Counted from the first letter of the stretch, positions 45,096 through 56,915 are shown. The stretch: 64,000 bases of DNA from Wurfbainia villosa (GCA_025175895.1 CM046003.1:94191172-94255171); one strand, 5' to 3'. Notes: generated from the letters alone by a model not told the origin. Made by a program: numbers and translations.

Positions 45096-48000
45096 TGTTA
45101 GTGCAATCAATCCTTGACATGGTTTTGATGTGTGTGACAAAGGGTTTAAGTTAGGATGTGTGGATTTGATATGTGCGTTGGAGTCTTGCAGAACTTAGTA
45201 ATTCGCACATGGAGCCTTGGCGAGTTTCACCTCTCATGACTCGGTCCTTGAGTCGGTGAAGGATGGCTTTGCGGAAGCCGTGTGCTTGGAGCATCCGAGG
45301 GACCGCCAGACGAGGAGCTTGGAGTGAAGCCGAAGGAAGTAGACTTCAGGGCGAGACGTGAAGGATGGTGCTGCAGAGTCGTGCACTTGGCGCATCCGAG
45401 GGACGTGGCCAAACGAAGATAACTTCAAAGGCGAAGGACTCCAAGGGTGAGAGTGAGTGAATGTAACCCGGGAAGGGGTAGTGCTCTTAGGTGAAACTTG
45501 GCCATTTGGCTAAGTGTCGGATGGGATTTCCCGACATCAGTTGACTACCATGTTATGGTAGTCGACTACTCTAAGTCGACTGTGACTCGACTAGTGTTCG
45601 AGTCCGGTTCAAGTGCCAACAGTCGACTACCATGGATTGCCAGTCGACTACAAGACCACCAGTCGACTAATGAAGGCATCAGTCGACTGGTCGCAAGTGT
45701 TTCAGGCACAGAATGGAGTCGAGCTCGCGTGTAGAATACGAAAAAAAAAAAAAATTATTAATTAACTCGTTAATTAATTAGGATTAATTAGGAGATTAAT
45801 TAGGCTTAAATAGTGGGCCGAAATTGAATTGAATCGTAATGGATTGGGAATTGGGTGGAATTGGGCAGAATGGATTGGGCTGTGAACCCAATCGGGGTTA
45901 AGGTTGAGTTGGGTTAACGAATCGGTCGAAGCGGCGTTTATAAGCCGAGCGAACTGATTTCCGCGATCGATTCCATTTCTTCTTCTCCTCGCTCTTTCGC
46001 TCCGCAATCACCGCCGCGATCGCCGATCTCGTCGATCCGGCGGCGATGTCGCTTCGCCGCTGCCTTGGTAGTAGATCCCCAGTCGGAGGTTGGGAAGAGG
46101 CTACCTTAAGGAGTGCCGGCGTTTCCTTCGCTCGGTGAGACGGAGGTGCTGTCGTCGCGGCAGCAAGCTGCCATCGGAGGTAAGGATCGAATGATGGTTT
46201 CCTTTTCGAGTAGAGATCTGGTTTTTGGGTTGTTTTATAGCTCAGATCGATTTTTGGCAGTAATCGGGAGTTGGGTTATTTCGGCGAGCAGTCGGGATTA
46301 GGAAGATAACGCCGCCGGTGAAGTTGATCGCGGTAAGTTGGATCTAACCAATACTATCAGCTGTGGTATAAATTCATTGGTGTTCTGTTAAAGTGTGATT
46401 GGTGGATTTGGGTATCCTGTTATTTCAAATGGTTGTCGATGTGTTGATTTGGAGTTCCTTTCGGTGAGCAGAGGGGAGTGGGAGTAGACTGCCGGTGAAG
46501 ATCTGAGGGTTGTAAGTCTTAATTCTGTATTCTTTCCGGTGCCGTGTGAATGGGTGAATTATATTCATTGTCTATCGTTTGATGGGAGTTACATTGGTAG
46601 GCGGAAGGTGGCCGGAGTGAAGCGCGGTAGGAGTTTGGATCTGGTAAGTTTAGATCTAATCCAATGTTGCCAAAGGTGGTATCCCTTGATTTAGGATTAC
46701 ATTAATGTGATATGGGGTAGTTGTTGATTGATCGGATGTGATGGTGATGTCGATTGATACGGTGTGATTGGAGTGGTAGGATGTTGATTGAGTTGATTTA
46801 GAAATTATCTGTGATTGGAGTAGTATGGTCGATTGTAGGTGTAGGTTCTGTTAATGGCTTGGTTGAGTGTATGGATAGATCGGTGGAACCAGTGGATGAG
46901 TTGTTTGGTAAGATTGTGGGTTGTGATCAGGAGGTGGAATTGGTGGTTGCCGATTGTTTTGTTGGATGTCCATAGTGTTTTCGGTTAATATGGGTGGATG
47001 GTATATGCTTAGATTTGGGAGTTTGTAGTGTGTTGGATCATATTGGGTATACTCGATTAGAGATGATGATTGGGTTAAGCAAAGGCAAATTGCGAATATA
47101 AAACGAATAAGTATTTTATTCGTATTATTATTGGAGTTTTATGCTTAATTCTAATTTGTTATTATGTGCAGGTTTGGGATACGAAGCAGGCCCGCGGCCG
47201 TGAGAATTATACGAGCTTCATATCAGGTGGGTAATATCTACCTGGTCCGGTAGTTTGATCAATTCTAGTGCATGATATTGTATGTATGTTTATACCTGTT
47301 TACCTTAAATCCACTCTTATTAAATCATATGCTTGTCCTGTCTTTGACCTTGAGATATACACTCTGTTATGTCATTGATTATCTAGCATGGATAGAAACT
47401 GAAAAACCCTATTATGTGTTAGCTAATAGAGGTTCAGTAAATACCTGTGGTTAGGGTTATCTTTATGACCTCAGATCTGGGTTACTGGGTTGCATCACTA
47501 GGTTAGGTGATGAGTCCAAATTATGAGGTCGGACGCTGTATCGTATACATATCAGGGTGTTAGTTTGACGGATCTATTTATCTGTACATAAGTAAATAGG
47601 TTGTGATTACGGATGTGTCGTCCTTACATGGTTGACATTTGGTTGACTAGGTCTCCCCGTGAGTTAGGGAGTGTTGCGAGGATTTGTGTGGGCTATGCAT
47701 CATTTCATTTCATGCATGCTGACGACTGAGTCTGCCTTGTGGTTGAGATTTGTCGTCAGTCATCCTGCCTCCTCGGCCACTCGGGGCAGTGGCTGCAGGG
47801 TTGAGGCGAGCATTGTGTCGTCTGCGTTCGGCCACTAGGGATGGTGGTAGGCTGGAGATCGCCTTAGCCCTTTCTTGCGGAGTGGTAGTTAGCGCACTCA
47901 CCCACTATAGATGGTGGTCGTGTGATGTGCAGTTGTCCTGGGTGCGTTGCTCGTCTACTCATGGGTAGGGACGGAGCGGCTAGCAGCAGGGACCCCCGTG

Positions 48001-49065
48001 TGAGTAGCATATAGCTCTATGGCGGCTAGCTACTGTTTCATACTACCCAACTCGGTCACTCGAGAGTGGTGGCGGCTGGGTCGGGATAGTTATCGTGTCA
48101 CCTAGGCCACCGGGTCGTGGTAGCGAGTTAGGTGCACAGCATGACCATGCACATGCATTCTTGATATATATATATATATATATGCATGTATTCGATATAT
48201 GTTTACATATGCTTGTGAGATGTTGCATTTGGTTGTTGCATATGATTGTATACAATGCTACATGTCATTTGCATATTATATAATGCTGTGTGTTGATTAT
48301 GAGTATGTTAGACAGGTGCAGGATATATGGATTATGCAATGATATACATTGAGGATGTTATAGGTCGTGGATAGACCGTCAATTATGTATATTATTTTAT
48401 GTCAGTTTATTGGTATAGTGTATGCTATGAGTATGGTCAGATCTGTAGTTTCTCGTTATTATGTTGAATCTGTATGTATGATGGACGCATGTCAGATACC
48501 GTAGATCTTCACATGTATATCTGTAGATCTCTTTACCTGTATGTTGTTCATGCACTTCTATATATTACCACTGAGTTTTATACTCACCACCCTGGACCCT
48601 GGGTTTCCTGTCACCCAGGTAGTAGATAGAAGACTTTGGCTTGGACTCGGAGCATTGCCACCTGATCCCATCTCGCCGTTTTTCCGAGGGTTTTCGTTTC
48701 CCATCGCATGTACCTTTATATGGACTTTTATTGTTTTGGAGATCATGCTGTATGTTCTCTGTTGATATTCAGTATGGATGTTATTATAGTATGTACGGAT
48801 ATAACGATGTACTTATGTACTTGTGTTGAGTTGTATTTCCATGTGTTTGGTATTGATGTTATGCGTATTCTTTGTGTTGTTTTACATTTTTCGATATGTG
48901 TTATACTGGCTGCGACTTTGTACCGTATTGGAATTGTCATAAGGGGGTGCCGTCCGTGGGCCGGACAGAGTCTACCTCGGGGCGTGACATCGCGAGCACT
49001 CGACTGATCGAGCATCAGTTGACTGATGGCAATATGAGTCGACTGATGCCGGTGCCGTTGGATGA
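45096..49065 (+). repeat. TR-GAG A 5' LTR, truncated and split by S3
   Basis: It matches the 3' LTR (51516-52754) from 45096 to 45729 and again from 48990 to about 49065, with S3 in between. At GTTGGATGA it is joined to gag; the deletion junction has a two-base GA overlap. CAGTCGACTG palindromes are frequent at 45540-45690. Confidence 0.85.
45730..48989 (+). mobile_element. Solo Ty3-type LTR S3 (3.26 kb)
   Basis: TGTAGAATACG...GGGGCGTGACA is flanked by TCGCG duplicates (45725-45729, 48990-48994). The ends are of the same type as the G1 LTR but the body differs. It has a TTTATAAG box at about 45937 followed by a CG-rich leader, several GGTAAG splice-donor-like sites (near 46180, 46330 and 46645), a CAG acceptor-like site near 47170 and a (TA)n run at 48164-48183. 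No open frame resembles a known protein. Confidence 0.82.
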
Positions 49066-50417
49066 CCTCCTTCGCTCCCAACTATCAAACATCAAATTAG
49101 AAAAGGGAGAAAAGGTAACCTCACTACACTCTAGATTTAAAGAGATAATAATCGGTTTATCTAGTGTAGGAGAGAAGCTTTCAAATAGGAACATGCTCAT
49201 GAAGGCTATAGATGCCTTTCCTCGATCCTCAAGATTGAGCTCTATGGTGGACTCGTTCTACATCTCCAAGAACCTAGAAGTTAGCACCTTGGAGGAATTT
49301 TTCTCAACAATGGAGCTCCACGAAACAAGGCTTGAAGGAATAGTAGAAGAGCCTAGAATTCAACCTTCAAGAGGAGTAGCCTTGATGGCCCACAAAGGGA
49401 AGAAGAAGATGGAGACTCCCTCCTCCTCTGACGAAGCATCCTCATCCTCCTCCATGGATAGCATGGAAGAAGCTTATATGGTAAGGAGGGTAAGGCGTGC
49501 ATTAAAAGGTTTTAAATTCAATAACTCTAATGATAGGAGAAGAAGACCAAGGGGGAAGGTGATTTGGTATAATTGCCAAGGAGAGGGACACATAAGGGAC
49601 AATTGTCCCCTCTTGAACAAGGGCAAAGAGGAGAAGAGAAAGAAGGAAGAAGGGAAGCAAGAAGAAAAAGGAAGAAGAAAAGAAGGCCAAGGAAAAGGGG
49701 AAGGCAAAGGCATTAAAAGCAAGGACTTGGGATGATCCTTCTTCCTCATCATCATCATCATCCGAGGTAGAAAATGCCTTTGTCACGAATTTGGCACTAA
49801 TGACATTTGATGACTTAGACTCTTCCTCCATCGAAAATGAAGAATCAAGCACAAGTGAGGAGAGCTCGAGTGAAGGGGGAGCTTCTTCACCATCCTCATC
49901 CGAAGAAGAAGAAGACATGGAGACAATGGTAACGAACCTCTCACCAAGAAAAATAGTCTCCATGATATCTAGTCTCACTAAGGACTTATTTAGAGCTAAA
50001 AAGAAACATAAATGCATGCTAGATCAAATTAAGGACTTAGAAGAAAAATTAGAAAAAGCATGTTTAAATATAAATGATAATATTTCTTCTAGCCTAAATG
50101 ATGCATGCTCACATGATCTTTATATGTCATTTGATGTTAATGATGCATGCATAGAGGAAAATAGGGCTTTAAGGGAAAAGGTAGATCACTTGACCAAGAC
50201 CCTAGAAAAGTTTACAATTGGCTCAAATACATTGAACATGATAATTGGGAGCCAAAGAGCAAGCTTCAATAAGAAAGGCCTAGGATATAAGAAAAAGAAA
50301 AATGAAAAGACCTATAAATGCTTAACAATAGCTAGAAAATGGATCCCTAAGGAATTTTTAGTGAACCCTATAGGAAAGAACTTATTTTGGGTTCCAAAAT
50401 CTATCCTTAAGGGTTAG
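49064..50417 (+). pseudogene. gag: TR-GAG A gag (N-terminus deleted, frameshifted)
   Basis: It starts within the capsid-like region (DLLRSQLSNIKLEKGEKV), continues to a Ser-rich stretch and the zinc knuckle WYNCQGEGHIRDNC, in which the first cysteine has become tryptophan (TR-GAG B keeps CYNC). A frameshift in the Lys/Glu-rich run near 49640-49700 separates it from the acidic serine-rich and coiled-coil part (49791-50417) that ends VPKSILKG. The end corresponds to the C-terminal VPK block of C2 gag; where C2 continues into protease, this family has only a stop. Confidence 0.82.
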
Positions 50418-51347
50418 GAAAACCCTAGGATAGTCAACCATAAGGATTTCACCTATATCATATTTTTGGTTGACTTTGGATGGCGGGACAATATTTTTGA
50501 AATAGTGTTAGGTGATGATAATGCACCTATAAATAGATAAATCATGCTTTAGGTGATATTTGCCTTATTATCATGATGTAATACCTAATGCATGATCACA
50601 ATTTGATGAATACATGTGTTTCATGGTCATAATATGGAATTCATACATATATGTCTTTATGATCATGTTGGATGTTAGGATGATACTTAACCTTGTATAG
50701 AATTGCATGAAAATAATGGTTAAGTATATGCAAATACCTTTAGGATGCATCTCACACTCACCATAGGATACCATGATTGAAAACTTAGTATGAGTGAGAT
50801 GTTAGGATGATACAAATGTCCACTAATGCCTATGGCATTTAGATGGTCATTTAAAGTATCAAAATAGCAATAAGAGACCAATCATGGGGAAGACTTATAT
50901 TTAATTCATAGACATATTGCCCAAAAATCATGGTTGGATATTTCATATGTTTTCAAAACAATTTCTTACTTTAAAATCTGTGTGTTCATGTTTTGAAACA
51001 ATTTAAAGCAAAACTAGGTGTTAAACTTGATACTAACTTGATCAAAAACCTAGTTACTTTTGAAATCTTTGGATTTTTGGCAAATACTTGAAAATACAAT
51101 GATTTTTTATGGAAAACTATTTTCCATTGATAAATATACTTACAATAAATATGTTCCCCAAATTTCATGATTTTTCGAATTTTATAGATTTTCTAATGCA
51201 TTTCTAAAATCCACCCTGAAAACCTAAAAACCCCGAAATGCATGTGTCACGATCGTAGTCCAACCACGAGGCATGTTTTTGGTTTATGTTTCTCTCTAGA
51301 CTTGATGTCATGCCGTATAAATTTTGTTAATTATTTTTTATGGTGTC

Positions 51348-51515
51348 AAAGGGGGAGAAATATATATGTTTAAGGGGGAATTATATTTAGGGGGAGTTTC
51401 ATGTATTAAGGGGGAGAGTTTCTAATCATGTTATTTACATGCTTTCTTTCCTTAATATTTTATCAAATGTTTTACCTAACTTAAATAGATTGCCACACAT
51501 CAAAAAGGGGGAGGT
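51348..51515 (+). other. TR-GAG A polypurine-tract cluster
   Basis: Five tracts of the AAGGGGGAG type lie at 51348, 51372, 51389, 51408 and 51502; the last (AAAAAGGGGGAG) abuts the 3' LTR and is the likely primer for plus-strand synthesis. The stretch 50418-51347 between gag and the cluster has no coding potential that I can see. Confidence 0.7.
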
Positions 51516-52754
51516 TGTTAGTGCAATCAATCCTTGATATGGTTTTGATGTGTGTGGCAAAGGGTTTAAGTTAAGATGTGTGGATTTGATATGTGCATTG
51601 GAGTCTTGCAGGACTTAGTAATTCGCACATGGAGTCTTGGCGAGTTTCACCTCTCATGACTCGGTCCTTGAGTCGGTGAAGGATGGCTTTGCGGAAGCCG
51701 TGCGCTTGGAGCATCCGAGGGACCACCGGACGAGGAGCTTGGAGTGAAGCCGGAGGAAGTAGACTTCAGGGCGAGACGCGAAGGATGGAGCTGCAGAGTC
51801 GTGCGCTTGGCGCATCCGAGGGACGTGGCCGAACGAAGATAACTTCAAAGGCGAAGAACTCCAAGGGTGAGAGTGAGCGAATGTAATCCGGGAAGGGGTA
51901 GTGCTCTTAGGTGAAACTTGGCCATTTGGCTAAGTGTCGGATGGGATTTCCCGACATCAGTTGACTACCATATTATGGTAGTCGACTACTCTAAGTCGAC
52001 TGTGACTCGACTAGTGTTCGAGTCCGGTTCAAGTGCCAACAGTCGACTACCATGGATTGGCAGTCGACTACAAGACCACCAGTCGACTGATGAAGACATC
52101 AGTCGACTGGTCGCAAGTGTTTCGGGCACAGAATGGAGTTGAGCTCGCGAGCACTCAACTGATCGAGCATCAGTCGAATGATGGAAATATCAGTCGACTG
52201 ATGCCGGTGTCGTTGGATGAAATCCAACGTGGAAAGCAGCCGTTATTGGGCAATGGCTACAGGATCAGTCGACTGATCAGGGGGCATCAGTCGACTGCTC
52301 CTGTGTCAACGGGAAGAAACCCTCTTCCTCTATAAAGAGGAAGGGTGTGGGGCTTTGGGGGCCTAATGTTTGAACTCCTAACATCTCCCAAAGTGCCATA
52401 AACATTTTTCCACTCTTCTACTTGTTCTAATCTTCATTCTATTGTAGAAGAGTGATCCTTGTGTAAAAGAGGTTACCTCCACCTAGCTTTGTGCAAAGGA
52501 GAGATCTAGTGGATTTGGCAAAGGAGTGATTCACATTGGACGAATTGGGGACCGTGGATTAGCGGCGTAGCCGTGAACCACGTTACATATTGTGTTAGCA
52601 TTGTTTATCTTTGCTTGTGTTTATTTTGTTTGCTTGTTTATTAGTATTCCGCTTGCGCTAATAGTTTTGTAGACGAGCAAATTCTATCATCGTACGAAGA
52701 GGGCTATTCACCCCCCCTCTAGCCGGCCAACATCTTCACTTCATCGACCCTACA
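51516..52754 (+). repeat. TR-GAG A 3' LTR
   Basis: Complete 1239-bp LTR. A TATAAAG lies near 52330 within CCTCTATAAAGAGG, and many CAGTCGACTG-type palindromes occupy 51955-52310, upstream of the TATA box. Confidence 0.88.
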
Positions 52755-54732
52755 TTTCTCACAAGGGCTTGGTATATGCAAGGATCAGTCTTAGGGCTAA
52801 GAAACGTGTAGGAGATTTTCATAACCCTAGCAATATATTTATTGAATCTAGCAAAAGGATGTAAGTATTTCTCACATGCAGTATAAGTAGCTATTCAATT
52901 GTTGTATCAAACTTTTGTTTTGATTAGATTATATGGGTGTGTTTAGATTTATAGGTAAGGTATATTTTGTTTTAGGCGAGACATAAGATCACTAGGATGC
53001 TATTTCTCACCTATAGCATAAGTAACTCTTTGATTTGCACATCTAGCTTCTATTATCATGTTTTTATTTAGATTTATATGTTCTTTCCAGATTATGTTTG
53101 TTTGGATTTTTAGGTATTTTAGGTATATTTCTTGTGGGGCAAAATGTAAAGATTGCAAAGATGCTTCCCCTACGAGTTTTGAGGACAAAGAGCATGATTA
53201 AATGTCTTGAAATGCTTCCTATATGGGTTTTGGGAGTATGAGCATGTTACATGTTGGTTAAATGACAAAATCAGTAGGTCATATATATTTATAGGTATAT
53301 TTCATGTTGAAGCAAGATATAAGATCGCAAAGATGCTTCCCCTATAAGTTTTGGGGACAAAGAGCATGATCCAATATCTTGAAAGGCTTCCTATATGAAT
53401 TTTAGGAGTATGATCATGTTAATTGTTTGATAAATGGCAAAAATCAGTAAGTCATATATATAAAGAAAGTATTTTACTTTCAAGTGGCATGTACCGGGCC
53501 CTTAGATTGCCCACGGGCTCCTAGACCGCTCTTAGTAATTGCCCTAATAAGTTCGGTGGCTAGCTACCCCGAATTCTATTAGGGTTGCGCGCAAATTGGT
53601 ACAATGCCGGGCTGCCCGAATAAGGATGATTAGTATTTTTAAAGTATATATGTATATATGGTTCCTAAAGTTAACTAAAGCACAATGTTTACAAGTTTAA
53701 GTATAGTATATCTCATGTATATGTTTCTACAAGCGAAGCATATTTCAAAGTATGTATTGCAAGTTGTGTATGTCAAGTTCATGCATTTCAAGTTTAGCCA
53801 TTGTGGTATGTACAAGTGTCTCTATATGTCTAATACAGAAAGTTCATGCATGTCAAGTTGAATCCTTGTATCATGTGCAAGTGTTTTAAATGTTTAATGC
53901 AGAATTTCCTCAAATGCAAGTATGAGCATGTGTTGCATGCAAGTATTCTAATTGCATGTTTTCCCTAATGCAAAGTTTTATGAGAATAGGAAGTACTTAC
54001 TAAGCTTCATTGCTTATAGTTTGCATTCCTTATACTGCAGATAAGGGTAAAGCAAGATTGGAGTAAGAGGGGGCAGCAGATGAAGTGCTTGGTGTGTGTG
54101 GCGGAGGAACAATGGATTATGATCCTGAACTTGCTGGTATTTTGTTATGTGTTAATACCTTCGAACTTGTTCGTGTGCTAGTGTTCATGCTTATGTGTTT
54201 GATCATGTTGTGTCTAAGAATGTTGAACTTGCTAGTATTATGCTATGCTAAGAACTTTGAACTTGCTAGTGTACTAGTGTTCTTGTTATGTGCTAGTGTT
54301 CATGTTAGGTGCTAGTGTTGATGTTAGGTATTGTTGTTTACATTGATGTTCATGTCAAGGATGCATATATTACTATCACCATACATGAGGTTGAGTTACT
54401 TAAGAATGTTTTATATTAGAATCCTAGTGAATGTGCATGCATAGATAGGTTAAGAACTTTCGTAATCTCCCTGTGTCAACATGCCAATGTAGTTGACCTA
54501 TTTCTTTAGCTTCCGTTGTTTCAAGTTAAGAGTTTGAATTATGATACTTGGTTAGAAACCATGTTTAGATCTTGTTACTGGTTGTTGACACTCTTCTATT
54601 TTAAATCAGGTATTAGTTAATTCATAAATAGTCTATGTGAGTTTATGGAATGATTGAGTCATATTTTATATGATCACGCAAAGAGTAAGATAAAGAATGG
54701 TACAATAACACCTCCCTTACTAGTGTAAGCAG

Positions 54733-55510
54733 TTCTCCATATACCCTCTGTCTATGAATTTACCAAATTTTATCAATACAAATTTATTGGACTCAAACAC
54801 TAACTTGAAATTAGCTTTGACAAGAGCCAACCCTGACACTAAATTCTTTCAAATGTCGGGAACATGAAGTACATCAATTAGTGTCACTTATTTGTCTGAC
54901 ATCATCTTCACTACCACTTTGCCAAGACCAATGTTAGAAGTTACATAATTACCCATGATTAATTTTTTCCCGCTGATATAGGTGCATAAGTTGAAAACTG
55001 GGCCTTGTCAAAGCATATGTGTCGTGTAGCACCGATATCGACCCATCACTGCCTTGGATTATCCACCAAGTTGGCTTCAAATACAATAGCAGTGAAGTCT
55101 AATTTTGATATATCTATTAGCACTAACTTATCTTCGATCACGTGCACTTGATTGGCTTTCTTTGGACATTGGTAGTCTTTAGCCTTGTGATTTGGTTTTC
55201 CACAATTATGACATGTTCCTTGGAACTTTATAGCCTTCCCTTGGTTTTGTCCTTTCCTTGGATACTTTCTTTTCTTGCAGTGTTTGGTTCTAGTAGATTT
55301 GCTTTAGCATACATAGGCATTTTTATTGATTCTGATTGCTTGCAATTATCTTCTTCAATTCGTAGTCTTACAATCAAATCCTCAAGTCTCATCTCCTTTC
55401 ACTTGTGTTGTAGATAATTTTAGAATTCTCTCCACGAAGGTGGGAGTTTCTCGATTATAACAACAATTTGAAAAGACTCATTCATTGTCATGCCCTCGAC
55501 ATGCAAACTA
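54733..55510 (-). pseudogene. Copia C0 fragment: gag C-terminus, zinc knuckle, protease
   Basis: On the minus strand: gag residues MNESFQIVVIIEKLPPSW (55500-55430), a zinc knuckle CHNCGKPNHKAKDY at about 55220-55180 whose last cysteine is replaced by tyrosine, then the protease WVDIGATRHICF (about 55040; the usual DTGA is DIGA) and VLHVPDI. Several in-frame stops are present. The order and motifs are those of Ty1/copia. Confidence 0.8.
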
Positions 55511-56740
55511 TGTAAGGTCGATGAAGTGTAGTGTTGGCCGGCTAGAGGGGGGTGAATAGCCCTCTTTCGTTTGATGACGTAATTCGCTTGTCTACAAAAC
55601 TAATTAGCGCAACGGAAACAAAACAAGACAAGCAAATAAACAATGCAAAGGTAAAAACAATGCTAACAAGAGAATATAACGTGGTTCACGGCTACGTCGC
55701 TAATCCACGGTCCTCGATTCATCCTCGGTGAATCACTCCGCAACCAATCCACTATTGGTCTCTTCTTTGCACCAAGCTAGGTGGAGGTAACCCTTACAAC
55801 TCAAGAACACTCCTTCTTTTACAATTGATGTGAAAGAAAACTAGAAGAAGGAGTTTATTACTTGTAGAGCACTTGGATGATGGTTTGGAATATGAGTATT
55901 AGTCATCCAAAAGCCCACACCCTCTCTTTTTATAGAGAGGGATGATTTCTTCCCGTTGGCCGCCACCAGTCGACTGCTGCCCTTGGCAGTCGACTGCCGC
56001 CACTACAACGGCCTCCGAACACGTCAGATCCCGACCGTTGTAGTCCAACGGAACCCTTGGCAGTCGATTGATGTATTCATCAGTCGACTAATGCCTCGTA
56101 GGTCGGCCCCGATTGGCTACGGCGATTGTGGCCCAAACCCTCTTGACGATCATTGCTGCCATCTGCAATGACTAATCGATCTTAGCGATTGCCAACATAT
56201 GGCGATCGCGGGCTAAAAACCCATCAGTTGGATACCAGTTGAACCCCGTTCAACTCAGAGCAGTCGACTGTCATTTCATGGCAGTCCACTGGTGTCAGAA
56301 AACCTCATCCGAGACTTAGCCAAATGGCCAAGTTTCACCTGCGAGAACTACCCCTTCCCGGGTTACATTCGCTCACTCTCATCCCTTGGAGTCCCTCGCC
56401 TTCGAAGTTGTCTTCGTCCGGCCACATCCCTCGGATGCGCCAAGCGCACGACTCTGCAGCGCCATCCTTCGCGTCTCACCCTGAAGTCTACTTCCTCCGG
56501 CTTCACTCCAAGTTCCTCGTCCGACGGTCCCTCGGATGCTCTAAGCGCACAGCTTCCGCAAAGCCATCCTTCACTGACTCAAGGACCGAGTCATGAGAGG
56601 TGAAAACTCGCCAAGGCTCCATGTGCGAATTACTAAGCCCTGCAAGACTCCAACGCACATATCAAATCATAATAACAACCTAACTTAAACCCTTTTCCAC
56701 ACACATCAAAACCTTATCACAGCAAGAGATTGCCCTAACA
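55511..56740 (-). repeat. TR-GAG B 3' LTR
   Basis: On the plus strand it reads TGTAAGGTCG...GCCCTAACA. It has an antisense TATAAAAAG near 55925, CAGTCGACTG palindromes at 55965-56290, and a CG-rich block (56100-56220) that disagrees with the 5' LTR. Confidence 0.9.
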
Positions 56741-56915
56741 ATCTCCCCCTTTTTGATGTGTGGCAATCCATTTAAGTTAGGTAAAATATTTGATAAACTA
56801 TTAAGGAAAGAAAGCATGTAAATAACATGATTAGAAACTCTCCCCCTTAATACATGAAACTCCCCCTAAATATATTCCCCCTTACTTAAACATACATCTT
56901 TCTCCCCCTTTGACA
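56741..56915 (-). other. TR-GAG B polypurine-tract cluster
   Basis: Five tracts on the minus strand (plus-strand CTCCCCCTT type) at about 56743, 56839, 56860, 56875 and 56902, mirroring the order in TR-GAG A. The interval 56916-57893 is non-coding spacer with one CAGTCGACTA palindrome near 57035. Confidence 0.7.

Larger units (their letters stand above)
45096..52754 (+). mobile_element. Gag-only LTR element TR-GAG A, plus orientation
   Basis: TGTTAGTGCAATC...GACCCTACA is flanked by TTTCT duplicates (45091-45095, 52755-52759) inside LTR3. It has a 1239-bp 3' LTR, a gag region and a PPT cluster, but no protease, integrase, RT or RNase H. Its 5' LTR carries solo LTR S3 and is fused to the middle of gag by a deletion that removed the LTR end, PBS and gag N-terminus. 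It belongs to the same family as TR-GAG B. Gag, spacer and LTR features resemble C2, so it probably derives from a SIRE/Maximus element that lost pol and needed help in trans. Confidence 0.85.
219..54732 (+). mobile_element. Ty3/gypsy chromovirus (Tekay/Del-like) tandem array T: three LTRs, two internal regions
   Basis: Three copies of one LTR start at 219, 7313 and 44691. The first two are each followed by a primer-binding site and a gag-pol region. After subtracting nested insertions, the two internal regions measure about 4841 and 4828 bp. The order LTR-internal-LTR-internal-LTR indicates a tandem element, as expected from unequal recombination between LTRs of neighbouring copies. Domain order is gag, protease, RT, RNase H, integrase and a chromodomain-like tail, which places it in the chromoviruses; the two-part zinc-knuckle arrangement and the tail suggest Tekay/Del. 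It lies inside copia C0. The left target is ACCAT. On the right the last ~14 bp of the LTR and most of the duplicate are missing. Neither gag-pol copy is intact. Confidence 0.9.
44691..54732 (+). repeat. LTR3 of array T (split by TR-GAG A, truncated at its right end)
   Basis: It starts TGTAATGCCC and resumes at 52755 after TR-GAG A. Without the insertion it is about 2378 bp. It stops at GTGTAAGCAG; the final ~14 bp seen in LTR1 and LTR2, and most of the expected target duplicate, are gone. Copia C0 continues immediately. Confidence 0.88.

Noticed and set aside
45730..48989. Host gene with introns
   Set aside because: Ends, target duplicates and lack of any conserved protein show a solo LTR; splice-like sites are noted only as a question.
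55142..55417. 91-residue plus-strand frame
   Set aside because: It is the antisense shadow of the C0 zinc-knuckle region.
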